64,000 bases of DNA from Brachionus koreanus (taxonomy: Eukaryota > Rotifera > Eurotatoria > Ploima > Brachionidae). The translations under genes were made by a program, and so were the position numbers. Position 1 is the stretch's first letter. Every line of letters starts with the position of its first letter. Shown here one piece after another: positions 1 to 11,441 of the stretch. Below the pieces are notes generated by a model that had not been told where the DNA came from, made no database searches, and saw nothing but the letters and a program-made list of their open reading frames with translations. The stretch lies in NCBI GenBank assembly GCA_016987375.1, contig PJRA01000313.1, positions 2,336,376 to 2,400,375 on the forward strand, in the 5' to 3' direction.

Positions 1-1027
1 ATACACATTATTTATCAACTGATACAGTTAAAGAAAAAAAAATTAAAAAAAAAATAAAAAAGTTTTTTCAAATTTAAATTTTTGTTTTTGTTTTTTGTTC
101 CAAAATTCACACTGTCAATTTCAAACTGATAACTTACAAAAAAAAGCAATAAACTAGGATTTTAGACTAGAATTATCTTAGTAAAAACGAGTTGTGGTTA
201 ATATTCCAATTATACAAATTTTTTATGATGCAAAATGTTTAAAAAAATTAAAAAAAAGTTAACTTTTTTCTAATTAATAATAAGAATGTTAGGAAAGCCA
301 GAGCTTTATTACAGTCAAAAAATAAAAAAGATTAAAAATTTAATGTTTTCAATAAATTGAACGTTGTTATTTAGAATTATTCTAAATCTTTTTGGCTACC
401 TGAATATAAAATTTAAAAGAATGAATAGTAATATAATAAAATAAGTAGTAAGGTAACAATTACTCATTGGATTCGAATTGTCTTAAATAAGACAAAGACT
501 TGTTTAAGTCAAATATCTTGAGCCAAGTCAAGTCACATCTTTGAATCAAATTTTTGTGACTTAGACTTTAAACTGAACAAGCCTGAATAGATCCAATGAA
601 AGACTTTTATACGTTTCCTAATGTATTAAATTTTTAGGCTTCATATTTTATTTGATAGGGTTTTAATTGCGTTCAACCTAGACTTACAACGATTTTTTTT
701 ACCTTGTACATTGAACTATAAGTTTTTTTACTATAAAATTTAATAGCAAAAAAGATTCTTAGATCAATTTTTTTAAAATTCTCGATAATTGATTTGTTTA
801 AGATAAAATTCTCTATTTTTAAAACTATTTTCAAAAATTATCAGACAATTATGTTTCTCGATAGATAAAAATTATGCAATTATACAAAATAATTTATGAT
901 TATACTTTTAAAATTCAAAATTTTAATTATTTATTTATATTTATACTTATAAGCAAAACAGCACACGCCCATCTTTAGATATCAAGTACAAAACTATCAA
1001 TGAATAGAACAAAAAATAAAATTAGCT
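1..1027. other. AT-rich intergenic stretch, no gene seen
   Basis: I see no open frame with coding character and no RNA gene. The sequence is A/T homopolymer-rich. Its right end presumably contains the 5' UTR and promoter of the endoglycoceramidase-like gene, but no clear TATA element was recognised. Confidence 0.6.
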
Positions 1028-2715
1028 ATGGGAATGCTGGTTAAACTGAAGCAGTTTGATTTCTATTTGATCCAAATTTTACTGCTGTTATTGACTAACC
1101 TAACGTTACAGACAGAAAAAGGTATTTCCAAAATTCAAATTAAAGATAAATGGTTTGTGGATGAGCAAAATCGAGTTGTTTTATTTCATGGTATAAATGC
1201 TATTAGGAAAGAATATCCATGGATTCCAAACAAAAAAGAGCAAGATATGACCAATGATACCCAATTGTTTAATCTTAAAAAGTGGGGATTCAATACAGTT
1301 CGACTAGGTTTTATGTGGTCGGGTATAATGCCTGAAAAAAACAAAATTAATCAAACCTACCTTGATCAAATGGTACAAATTGTAGACAAACTAGCTCTTT
1401 ATGGCATCTATGTGATTATTGACTTACATCAAGATATGATGTCCTCTAAATTGTAAAAAATTTTTCAAATAAATTGCATTAAAAACTGATAAAATTATCA
1501 AATTAATTTTAATTAAGTAATTCTTATGATGGGGTGCCGAAATGGATTTTAGATGAATTGCCACAGTCTAAATTTGATTTTCCCTGGCCTCTCAAAAATT
1601 CAACTTTAAATTTATCAGTATTTGCTGCGTACATAACAGAATCGTGCGGTTTTGCATTTCAATGTTTGTACGACAATGTGAACAAATTTTCCGATTATTT
1701 TCAAGATTATTGGGTCATAGTAACCAAAATTTTTTCGAAAAAAAAAAACATACTGGGATATGAACTTTTAAATGAACCATGGGCGGGAAATGTTTATGCA
1801 AATCCTTTACTTTTGCTACCTGGCATAGCAGGTTCAAAAAATCTACTAAAACTGTATGATAGAACATTTGAAACTATTAGAAAATATGACAAAAAAACTC
1901 TAATCTTTTATGAACCAGTAACTTGGGGTAAGGACTAAAATTTTTGGATGAAAAAAAAATTATATTTATCTATGCTTAAAGGGGTTTTATTGAATAGAAA
2001 TTATTTTGGAACTGGATTTAATCGTCCACCAGGAAATGATCATCAAACAACTGTATTTAGTTGGCATTACTACTGTTGGTTTTTGAGTTTTAAGGAGAAT
2101 CCGTTGATTAATGGAACTTATCCTGAATTGGATAAATTGTTATGTGACGATATTCAACTAAAAATATCATTTGAGTCAGTTAAGCTAGACATGTTGGAAT
2201 TGGGTGGTGGGCCATCATTTCTAACCGAGTTTGGTGAATGCGCTTTTAGAAAACATGATTCATCATTTAATGTAGAGGAATGTAAAGCCGTTTTGGATCA
2301 AAGTGATAAAAATTTTCAATCATGGTGTTACTGGGATTCTTATTTCTATGAATTAAATACTCTTGAGGAAATACCTGAATTGATTGATTTATTTTCTAGA
2401 GTTTATCCAAAAGCAACAAACGGAATTCCAATTACGTATTCATTTAATTTGACATCTAAAGAATTTTTTTTTCAATACAAAATGAATATAACTAGTCTAG
2501 AGCAGGCTCTAGTTCCAACCGAAATTCACATTCCATCAAATATTTATCCTAATGGGGTTTATTGTAAAATTCCTTCTTTTTTAAAATGGATCAATGACGA
2601 AGAAAATTTCAGAGTGTTGATTTTGTTAAATGATAAAAATTTAAAAAAATTTGTAAATGTCAGAAATTTTTTTTTTGAAAAAACTGTAGAAATAATTACA
2701 ACAGATAAAATGTAA
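1028..2715 (+). CDS. Endoglycoceramidase-like GH5 glycoside hydrolase
   Basis: Three exons, 1028-1452, 1518-1927 and 1982-2715, are joined over GT-AG introns of 65 and 54 bp to give 522 residues. The family hydrolyses the bond between the oligosaccharide and ceramide of glycosphingolipids. Residues 1-30 form a hydrophobic signal peptide, so the enzyme is probably secreted or lysosomal. The GH5 barrel shows an early FHGIN motif, the DLHQD strand that reads on across intron 1 as SSKF-N-SYDGVPKW, the acid/base Glu in LLNEPWAG (about residue 228) and the nucleophile Glu in FLTEFGE (about 361). Both splice joins restore family motifs (YDGVP; VTWGG). Both catalytic glutamates are present, so it looks active. 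Other GH5 specificities are possible, but the NEPW and YEPVTWG strings favour endoglycoceramidase. Confidence 0.88.
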
Positions 2716-4655
2716 ATTTTTTTTTAAATAAATTTTTTTATTAATTTTAAACATTATTTCTTATATCTGTACAATTATTTTATTAATCCTAACTAAGTTT
2801 CTTAAAAAAGTCAGTTCTAATATAAAATGAAAAACTTTTTCATTTATGATTTTTTTTCTAAATATTAACTAAGATTTTTTCTTTTGGAATTAAGCATCTT
2901 AAAATATTCAAAAGTTAAATTTTAATGGTGATTAATCTTTTAATATTCGATGTAATAAAAAAATCTGTTTTACTATAAGAAAACAATTTTCCAAGTTCAG
3001 GAGAGAATTATAAGAAGAGGGACGAAGATTTACTCATGACTTTAGTTTACTACCAACATAAAACAAATTTCATTTGTCAATTAATAAAAAAAAAACTAAT
3101 AATTTACAATAGCGTTCCATTAAAACCCATAAAGTAACAAAAATGAAAGCATCATAATAGGAGCTAAAAAATACTAAAAAGTAATGCAGAGTGTTTGTGT
3201 ATTAACAATATTGATGTTAATATTTGAACAAGATGTATTCTTAGACAATCAAATGTACTAGCCTATTATCATATGAACTTTACACATCACAATCGATGAT
3301 ATGTCGTCAGCTTAATTTCCGAGTTTCTCATATTTTGACGCATTAAAATTTGTCGAACTAGTTAAAAAATCCTCTAGAAAAACGATTTTTTAAACAAAGC
3401 ATTATTTTTTATTAAAAGTGAATCTATTTTCTAAATTATGATAAAAGAAATTAATCTCAATCAGCTTACCCATTCGTGAAAAAAGAAAGCTTGAATATAA
3501 AAGGGATTGTGTGTATTTGGTGAAATTACGAAGGGATGGTATAGTTTGCAAAAGCAGAACTTTATTCTGAACATTTTGATCTTCGGTCAGCCGAAAGCCA
3601 AAAACCATGAATGGTACAAGAGAAGAATTGGACTCCTAACTGATAGACTGCTAAAAACTAAAGAAAATAATGGTTTATTTCTTAAAAATTAGCAAATATT
3701 GCTTTTTGTTGATGAATTAAAAAAATTTAAAAAAGATGAAAACTTTTTTGATTCACTCCAATAGAAATAGTATTTAAAGTTTAATGGTCTTTAAATAATA
3801 ATAAGATACAAAAAAGTAATAACATACAAATATGAATGGCGAATATTTTAAGAAAAAAATTAATAACATTAAATTAAGTTTTTTGTCAAAAATATCATAA
3901 TGATATAATCTAAAATCTATATAGTCTAAAATCAATTACATTTTCTCAATTTACCCTGTATTTTAAACGATTAAATTAATAAAATGAAAAAAAAATTCAA
4001 AAGCGGAAGAATTTAAAATACCAAATTAAAAATTGACTATTAATTCAAACGGAAAACAACATTTAGAACACTTAGATTGAAAATATAAACAGTTGTTTTT
4101 GATTTTAAACAAAAAAATTGAATTCTACATTTTTTTTATTCTTTTATTTTTCAAATTATTTCTAAAACTAATAACTTTATTAGACTCAACTTATCGGAAA
4201 TTTAATTTAATGAAACTAAGAAGAAATTGTATTAATTTATTAAATTCTTAACTAGTGCTAATGTTAAAAGATATTTTATTATTTTTAAATTTTTGAAATT
4301 CGGATGTTTTTTTTTTTGAATTATTTTGGTACTCTTTGGATCTATTAAAATCTTTTCCTTTTAAATTTTACAAAAAAATTGTTTCTTTAATTAGTTTCAA
4401 AAACCATCTGCTATTGTTTGATGAAATGAAAAAAAACAAAAAACATTTAATGTTTCTTTGAAGAGAATTTAAATTAAAAGAACCTTTTAAACAGAAAATA
4501 ATAAGAATCGAGAAGCTCTCTAATAATGATTTCGTTTTACTTATTTAAGCATCTATATTTTTTTCAATTTTAGTACTGATTTAGAACTATTTGACAAATA
4601 CATTTTTTTTAGATAAAGTAAATTCTTGTTTAAGCTTAGACAATTTTCAATCATA
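2716..4655. other. AT-rich intergenic stretch, no supported gene
   Basis: No feature is supported here. A slightly less AT-rich patch at 3460-3660 has overlapping short frames on both strands (68 and 61 residues) without recognisable motifs. It could be an old coding relic. Confidence 0.5.
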
Positions 4656-5714
4656 ATGAACTTGACTCAAGTGAAGCCAGAAGAATCCAAAATTTTTGCT
4701 CAAATTGTTTCATATTTGCCATTAGTTGTGATATTTCTAGCTATAACTGGGAACACAGCTTCGTTTTTTATATTTAGACTGTCAAAAGAATTCAAAAGTA
4801 TTTCTTCAATGGTTTTTATGTCATTTGTGGCAATATTTGGTACAACATCACTTTTTGTATGGAATTTAAATCATTTTTTAAAACCAAACTTTGACCTTCA
4901 AGTTGAATATCTAAATGATTTTAGCTGTAAATTTTTTATATTTTTGCAGTACTTTTCATTACAAGCGATCGGACTTTTGCTAAGTGTAATGTGTATTGAT
5001 CGCTTTGTAACTATTATGTCTACTCCTGGGTCAATTTACAGTCGCTTACCATTTTCAACAGTAAAAAGTTCTTATATTTGGTCATTCAGTATTTTAGCGA
5101 TTCTTTTTCTCCTAAATTTTCACATTCTGATTTTTAATGGAAATTATAAGCATATAAGAAGCATAGAAAATATAACTTCTACAGAATTAATAAACGGAAC
5201 CTTGATTTCAAAAATAGATACTATGATTGACTATCAAGTATGCTATTGGTATAATCGGGATTTTAGACTTTATCCAACATGGGATCAAGTTAATCTAGGA
5301 ATTTATAACTTTTTTCCATTTACAATTATGTTTATATTTAATATTCTATTAATAACGAAAACTTTAATGCTAAATAGTTCATTAAAATCTTCAACAAACA
5401 AAGAACAAATAAAATCAAATCTAAAAAAAAGACGGCTAACTATTTCAATTTTGGCAATAACTTTCGCATATATTATACTTACTTTACCTGTGACAATCAT
5501 GACTGGCTTTTATTTTTATTATTTTTTTAATTTGCCTAACGGAATGACTTATTTAAGTATGGCAGACTCATTGGGGTTTTTATTTCACTCAACCATATTC
5601 GTAAATTGTATGGCAACAAATATCAAATTTCGCAGATATGTAATAAGTATTTTATTTGGAAAAAAAAAAAAGAAAGACCATAATACCATTAAAACAAAAG
5701 AAACTCATGCTTGA
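4656..5714 (+). CDS. Seven-transmembrane receptor, rhodopsin-like (family A-type) GPCR
   Basis: A single exon of 352 residues; the start is the ATG at 4656. Seven hydrophobic segments are visible. TM1 carries the family-A ITGN asparagine motif (residues 31-34). TM3 ends in CIDRF, a variant of the DRY motif. A cysteine before TM3 (FSCKFF) and one in extracellular loop 2 (QVCYWYN) can form the conserved disulfide. TM7 has a degenerate NPxxY region (VNCMATNIKF), and the short C-tail is Lys-rich. Several N-x-S/T sites lie in the N-terminus and in loop 2. The ligand cannot be read from the sequence; a peptide receptor is plausible. The AT-rich region just before the ATG could hold a 5' UTR intron. 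No neighbour suggests a pathway. Confidence 0.8.
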   Translation: MNLTQVKPEESKIFAQIVSYLPLVVIFLAITGNTASFFIFRLSKEFKSISSMVFMSFVAIFGTTSLFVWNLNHFLKPNFDLQVEYLNDFSCKFFIFLQYFSLQAIGLLLSVMCIDRFVTIMSTPGSIYSRLPFSTVKSSYIWSFSILAILFLLNFHILIFNGNYKHIRSIENITSTELINGTLISKIDTMIDYQVCYWYNRDFRLYPTWDQVNLGIYNFFPFTIMFIFNILLITKTLMLNSSLKSSTNKEQIKSNLKKRRLTISILAITFAYIILTLPVTIMTGFYFYYFFNLPNGMTYLSMADSLGFLFHSTIFVNCMATNIKFRRYVISILFGKKKKKDHNTIKTKETHA

Positions 5715-7177
5715 TTTATTCATTTTTTAAAAAGAATGCTTGAAATGTAGCCAATTGTGATAGATTTTTCTTCAATTTTGATTTAAAGAGATCAAAAATA
5801 AATTATTTTATTTTTTTAATTAAAAAAAAATTTTGTAAAATTAATTTTCTGTTGTACTTTATAGAAATTTCTGATTATTAGGTTAATTTAATGTTTTTTG
5901 ATAAAAATATTAGTTTTTTTATGTGAGAAACTATTTTATTTAAATATGAAAAAAATTTTAATAACTAAATGATATTTTTAAAATGAATGATTTTTAATTT
6001 ATAAAAAAATGATTTTTTTAATATTTTTTAATAAAAATTTGAATAAAAAAATCTCAAACAGCAAAATAATTTATTTATAAGTAATTATAAATAATTTAAA
6101 AAAATAAATAAAATTAAATATGAATACTTTTTGAATAACGGGTGTAAAAAAAATGGTACAAAAGTTAAGTTTAATTTTTTATAAGAGTGGACAAGACCTT
6201 TCCCAATTTTTTTCAAAATTTAAAATCAGACTGATCCTAGTTTTAAAATACGAAAAATTTTTTCAAAAAACTGAATTTAACATAACTAAAACTTGGACAA
6301 ATTTGACTATCGTGCATTTTGCAGAGATTTTGCACATCATTAGCAGACTTTGCCTTTAGGTGCAACTAAGTATGTTGCAGTTAGTTGCACTTATAGAACT
6401 AATTATATGTCTTCAGAAAAAAAGTTATTAGATATTTTAGCATTTTTTTGTTCTAATCATTTAATTTGTACCAAATTTTACAAAACCCGATAAGTTGTTA
6501 GTAAAAATGAATTTTTTAAAAATTATTTGCTGTATTTTGGTTTAATATTTTATGAACAGAACTCAAGTCATTTTATCTGAGTACAAGTCTCAGTTAGACA
6601 AAATTTTTCTAAAAATAATTTTGAAATCCTCGTTAACAAATAAACCGGAAGAGATCTAGAAATTAAAAAATATATTTGAAAAAACACTTTTAAAAATAAA
6701 AGGATGTAAAAAAAAAACGCAAACATTGTTGATAAGTTTAATAAAAATTTTAATGTAATTTTAATTAATATCTCCATAGTTTCAAAATCAAATCATTTAA
6801 TATATATTTAAATTCTTTGAAAATCATTTAATCCAAGACTAAATAATCCAATCATCAACATAAATCGCCATTATTATCTTAGATAAGTAAAAAAAGAAAA
6901 TAATCGCTTGATATGGGTTAGTTGTCTAGTAATTAATTTTTTTTTTAAATAAAGCTTATAAAGCTACACACTCTTGAAAAAAAAGGTTCTTGAAAAGGAA
7001 ATCAGCTAGGAAAAAAAGGACTTGTTGTTATTTTGAATTCCAAAAGTTTTAAGAAAATTAAGAAAATGTCATGTTTGTTTTAAGTTTAAAATTGTTTTAT
7101 ATAGATAATATAAATAATAGTATTTATTTATTTATTACAATAATTATTAGGCACAAATAAAACAAAAATTTTAAAAA
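5715..7177. other. AT-rich intergenic stretch, no gene seen
   Basis: Only short chance frames are present. A small inverted repeat with 9-bp arms (GTGCAACTA / TAGTTGCAC) lies at about 6361-6392. The right end should contain the CWC22 promoter and 5' UTR. Confidence 0.5.
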
Positions 7178-9091
7178 ATGTCATCTGAAGTCACAAATTC
7201 TGATACATCTGGAATAAAAAAACAACCAAATGTATCAAAAACGATGCCCGCTGGTGTATACATTCCGCCAGCAAAGCTAAAGCTCCTTCAAGAAGCTATC
7301 AGCGACAAAAGTGGTGCCGAGTATCAACGTTTGTCATGGGAGGCACTAAAAAAAAGCATTCACGGCCTAGTAAACAAAGTTAATATACCTAATATTTCAC
7401 AAGTAGTTAGAGAACTGTTCAAAGAAAACATAATTCGAGGAAGGGGCCTTTTATGCCGGTCTGTAATGCAAGCACAGCTTTTTTCACCAACTTTTACTAA
7501 TGTATACGCATCTTTGATGGCCATAATAAACATGAAATTTCCACAAATTGGCGAGCTACTGCTAAAGCGACTAATAATTCAGTTTAAAACATCTTATAAA
7601 CAAAATCGAAAGGAACAATGTATTTCTTCTTGCAAATTCATAGCTCATTTGATCAATCAAAATGTTGCTCATGAAATTCTGGCATTACAAATTCTTACTT
7701 TGCTTTTAGAGAATCCGACCAATCATTCGGTCGAAGTTGCCATTGGTTTGCTCAAAGAATGTGGCAAAAAATTGTCAATGGAATCTCCAAAAAGTCTTCA
7801 TGCTCTATTTGAATCGCTCAGAAATATTTTAAATGAACAAAACGAAATGGTCGACGACAAAAGAATACAGTACATGATTGAAGTTATGTTCGCTATTCGC
7901 AAAGACGACTTTAAAGACTACCCGGTTGTTTTAAAAGAACTTGATCTAGTCGAAGAGTCTGAACAATATACTCATTTTTTAAGTTTGGACGAAGACGATT
8001 TAGATGTACAGTCTGGCTTGAATATATTTAAATTTGATCCAGATTATGAAGAGAATGAAAAGAAATACAATATTTTAAAACGAGAAATTTTGGACGAGTC
8101 TGATTCAGACGAGAGTGGCTCAAACAGTGGTGAAGACACTGGTGAAGAAGAGGAAGAAGAAGGAGAGCCAGAGCAGGAAGCAACTGAGGAAAAAAATGAA
8201 AATGACCAGATGATTATTGATGAAACAGAGACTAATTTAGTTGCTTTGAGACGCACTATTTATCTTACCATTCAATCTTCACTTGATTTTCAAGAATGCG
8301 CTCATAAATTGCTGAAAATGAACATTAAAAAAAATCAAGAAATGGAGCTGTGTCAAATGATTTTGGACTCATGTGCTCAGCAGAGGACTTACGAGAGATT
8401 TTTTGGACTATTAGCCCAACGATTTTGTGAACTTAATAAAGAGTATGTGGAGCATTTTGAGGAAATATTCAAGCAACAGTATGAGACATGTCACAGATTG
8501 GAAACAGTAAAACTTAGAAATGTGTCCAGACTTTTGTCTCACTTGTTGCATACGGACTCAATATCTTGGGGAGTGTTTGATTGCGTGCATCTAAATGAAG
8601 ATGAGACAACATCTTCGTCAAGAGTTTTTTTAAAAAATTTGCTTCTTGATTTAAGTGAACATATGGGCATGATTAGATTAAAAGAAAGGTTTAGTGATTT
8701 GACTTTGCAAGAGTTTTTTGCTGGACTTTTTCCAAGAGATAATCCGCGTCATACTCGATTCTCAATTAATTTTTTTACTTCAATTGGACTTGGCGCTTTG
8801 ACTGAAGACCTAAGAGAGCATTTAAAAAGTGCTCCTAAATTAATGCAACCCATGGTTTTGGACAATAGTGATTTGGATAAAAGCAAATCGGACAAAGAAA
8901 GTGAAAAAAAAATCAAAAAGAAGAAAAAAAAGAGGAATTCATCGTCAGAATCTTCTAGCTCAAGTTCCAGCAGTAGTTCAAGTGATTCGGATTCTGAATC
9001 GGACTCGAATTCAAGACGAAAATCTAAAAAAAAAAGAAAAGAAAAACATAAGCGCAATCTTAATAAGTCTCACAAAAAATCAAGAAAATAA
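7178..9091 (+). CDS. CWC22: Pre-mRNA-splicing factor CWC22 (nucampholin)
   Basis: A single uninterrupted exon of 637 residues starts at the ATG at 7178. CWC22 escorts eIF4A3 to the spliceosome and is needed for splicing and exon-junction-complex assembly; it acts in the nucleus. The N-terminus has the typical [10 protein letters not shown] motif. A MIF4G domain follows (about 45-245), including the [11 protein letters not shown] segment. A strongly acidic, low-complexity linker (about 305-345, Glu runs) leads to an MA3 domain (about 355-470, with [16 protein letters not shown]). The C-terminal tail (about 565-637) is a Lys/Ser/Arg-rich, SR-like region with a run of serines followed by mixed Ser-Asp and basic residues. 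Length and order match the animal family, though the SR tail is shorter than in mammals. A poly(A) signal (AATAAA) lies near 9158. Confidence 0.95.
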   Translation: MSSEVTNSDTSGIKKQPNVSKTMPAGVYIPPAKLKLLQEAISDKSGAEYQRLSWEALKKSIHGLVNKVNIPNISQVVRELFKENIIRGRGLLCRSVMQAQLFSPTFTNVYASLMAIINMKFPQIGELLLKRLIIQFKTSYKQNRKEQCISSCKFIAHLINQNVAHEILALQILTLLLENPTNHSVEVAIGLLKECGKKLSMESPKSLHALFESLRNILNEQNEMVDDKRIQYMIEVMFAIRKDDFKDYPVVLKELDLVEESEQYTHFLSLDEDDLDVQSGLNIFKFDPDYEENEKKYNILKREILDESDSDESGSNSGEDTGEEEEEEGEPEQEATEEKNENDQMIIDETETNLVALRRTIYLTIQSSLDFQECAHKLLKMNIKKNQEMELCQMILDSCAQQRTYERFFGLLAQRFCELNKEYVEHFEEIFKQQYETCHRLETVKLRNVSRLLSHLLHTDSISWGVFDCVHLNEDETTSSSRVFLKNLLLDLSEHMGMIRLKERFSDLTLQEFFAGLFPRDNPRHTRFSINFFTSIGLGALTEDLREHLKSAPKLMQPMVLDNSDLDKSKSDKESEKKIKKKKKKRNSSSESSSSSSSSSSSDSDSESDSNSRRKSKKKRKEKHKRNLNKSHKKSRK

Positions 9092-9621
9092 CTAATTTAA
9101 TCTTTCAATTTAAATGATAATTTTTTCATTGTTTTTAATGTAAAAAAATAATTTGAAATAAAATATTACTTTTGATTCACTAATACAGTAGTTTTGATTT
9201 TTAAAATTTAAGTTAATCAGTCAAGTATAGTCAAAAAAAAATCCAAACACAATATTATTATAAGTTTTGAAAGTTAAAATTAAAATTTTTTGCATGTGAT
9301 ATACAAATTGTCAAGAGCTTTTTTAAGATAATTGAAAATTTAAATAAATTTAAATGATTGTTGAATTTAAATTAGTCAAATGATCAATTATGATCTAATC
9401 GAAAGGTAATATGAGTTTTCTAATTAGCTACAGATTTCTCATGTTAAAGTTTTAAAGAATTTAATTTTAGTAAATTGAATTTTATACTTAAACGATACTA
9501 AAACAAGCTGATTATGATGATTTTCTTTTTTTTTTTAAGCTTATAGTTTTTTTTTATTTTAGATAATATGAAATTTAAAAATTTTGGTTAGACAATTTTA
9601 TTTATTTGTTTAACTAAACTC
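9092..9621. other. CWC22 3' flank, AT-rich
   Basis: Contains the probable CWC22 3' UTR with an AATAAA near 9158. Nothing else was recognised. Confidence 0.5.
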
Positions 9622-9981
9622 AGATTTTAAACATGATTAATAAAATCAAGAAGTAACTGCTAGATGCTTCAAAATCAAATATAAATAAATATAATTCTAG
9701 ACAATTGAAATTTTGTAAGCGTTTATTCAAATTTGCATAAAAGATTTTAAAAATGATCAATAAAATAAAGAAGTAACTGCTAGATGCTTCAAAAACAAAT
9801 ATAAATAAATAAAATTTTAAACAATTGAAATTTTGTAAGCGTTTATTCAAATTTGCATAAAAGATTTTAAAAATGATCAATAAAATAATGAAGTAACTGC
9901 TAGATGCTTCAAAAAAAAATATAAATAAATAAAATTTTAAACAATTGAAATTTTGTAAGCGTTTATTCAAATTTACATAAT
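9622..9981. repeat. Three-copy 120-bp tandem repeat
   Basis: Three consecutive units have a period of exactly 120 bp. The marker AAGTAACTGCTAGATGCTTC begins at 9651, 9771 and 9891. The last two units are nearly identical and the first differs at several positions. The array ends about 50 bp before the TATA box of the chitin-binding protein gene. It leaves a stop-free frame on the minus strand because 120 is a multiple of three; I do not regard that frame as a gene. Confidence 0.95.
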
Positions 9982-10034
9982 AGAAATGGCTTAATCTTAC
10001 AACGTTTTTTGCATGAGACTTAGTGGAGCTGGGG

Positions 10035-10042
10035 TATATAAA
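10035..10042 (+). promoter_or_regulatory. TATA box of the first chitin-binding protein gene
   Basis: A TATATAAA octamer lies in a locally GC-richer context (GAGCTGGGG upstream), 61-68 bp before the ATG at 10103. The spacing fits a transcription start near 10065-10072 and a short 5' UTR. A strong core promoter agrees with an abundantly secreted structural product. Confidence 0.6.
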
Positions 10043-10102
10043 TTCAAAAAATTATGTTATAGCTCAACATTTTAATAAGATTAATTTTATCAATTTTAAA
10101 AA

Positions 10103-11441
10103 ATGGTAAGCTTTTGATTATATCTTCAAAAATTAATTTCTAAATTCATAATACTAGAAAATCAGTTTACTTGTTTTATGCATCACGCTTGGTATAGTGA
10201 GCTCGTCACCATACCAAGTGCCACTTATGAATCAGGAATCTTACCAAGCACCAGCTCCAAAACAGAAAACCTACAGTGCTCCAGCTCCAAAGCAACAAAC
10301 CTACAGTGCTCCAGCTCCAAAGCAACAAACCTACAGTGCTCCAGCTCCAAAGCAACAAACCTACAGTGCTCCAGCTCCAAAGCATCAAACCTACAGTGCT
10401 CCGGTTTATCATCAACAAACTTATGGATATCCGAAAGTTGAAACATATTCGTCTGATTCATATCAAGAATATAAGGATCCTGTTTTAGATTTACCAAATA
10501 ATTGTAAAGTTGGCTATGTTCAACCAATTTGGGAAGGAAATGAAATTACTGAGACTTATTGTCGATGCCCTGATGGAGGCTATGGTCATAATTGTCAAGA
10601 AGGATATAGAAATCCATGTGATGGATACAGTCAATTTCACCCAGCTGATTCAAAATTACCAACAAACTACTATATTGAATGTTCATGGAATATCCCATAT
10701 TTAATGAAATGTTCAAGAGGAACAGTTTGGAATCAAAACATTTTGAGCTGTGATTGGACACATGATGCAACTCATGAATCTTATGGCACATACCAAAATC
10801 AAAATTATGGTCAAGTAAGTGGGGAATCATATAATTATCAGGCTCCAAAGCAGCAAACATATAGTGCTCCTAAACAAACAGTTCAATCATATGAAGCTGA
10901 ATCATATAATGTACAAGAAAAAGAACCATATGAATCTCCAGTTGAACCAGAATACCAAGCTCCAGTACAACAACCACAACAATACCAAGCTCCAGTGCAA
11001 CAACCAGAACCAGAAGAATACCAAGCTCCAGTGCAACAACCAGAACCAGAAGAATACAAAGCTCCAGTACAACAACCACAACAATACCAGGCTCCAGTAC
11101 AACAACCACAACAATACCAAGCTCCAGTGCAACAACCACAACAATACCAGGCTCCAGTTCAACAACCACAACAATACCAAGCTCCAGTACAACAACCACA
11201 ACAATACCAGGCTCCAGTTCAACAACCAGAAGAATACCAAGCTCCAGTTCAACAACCACAACAATACCAGGCTCCAGTTCAACAACCACAACAATACCAA
11301 GCTCCAGTTCAACAACCACAACAATACCAAGCTCCAGTGCAACAACCACAACAATACCAAGCTCCAGTACAACAACCATCTACTTACAATTTAGCAGCAT
11401 ATTTCCGCTATCCATATAACACATATATCTCAAGAGTCTAA
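10103..11441 (+). CDS. Secreted chitin-binding protein with Q/P/Y repeats, copy 1
   Basis: Two exons: 10103-10105 (only the ATG) and 10158-11441, joined over a 52-bp GT-AG intron, give 428 residues. The join creates a clean signal peptide (M + KISLLVLCITLGIVSS). Without splicing, the ATG runs into a stop after four codons. About residues 31-85 hold five copies of an APAPKQQTYS-type decapeptide. An 83-residue module (117-199) has eight cysteines: a half-EGF-like CRCPDGGYGHNC part, then a CBM14/peritrophin-like part (YYIEC, NQNILSCDW). About 15 units of QAPVQQPQQY follow (about 268-409) before a short tail. The peritrophin family binds chitin. I infer an extracellular matrix, cuticle, jaw or adhesive protein in which Gln and Tyr could be cross-linked. 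The next gene downstream is its paralogue. Confidence 0.85.
10248..10410 (+). repeat. 30-bp coding minisatellite (APAPKQQTYS units)
   Basis: Five near-identical 30-bp units in frame within copy 1 encode the APAPKQQTYS decapeptide. The unit length is a multiple of three, so all frames stay open across it. Confidence 0.95.
10957..11382 (+). repeat. 30-bp coding minisatellite (QAPVQQPQQY units), copy 1
   Basis: About 15 in-frame units encode QAPVQQPQQY, with variants ending EEY, STY and two six-base-longer PEPEEY units. Third-position changes (CCAGTA/CCAGTT/CCAGTG) alternate between units, which points to recent unequal exchange or conversion. Confidence 0.95.

Noticed and set aside
3402..3692. 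Overlapping short ORFs on both strands in a less AT-rich patch
   Set aside because: No motif, no splice context and no preferred strand; perhaps a relic, but not supportable.
10870..11379. Long open frames on other frames and on the minus strand across the repeat arrays (also 12653-13036, 12729-13538, 13914-14558)
   Set aside because: Repeat units of 24 and 30 bp are multiples of three, so any frame without a stop in one unit stays open. Only one frame has a signal peptide, a domain and a proper start.
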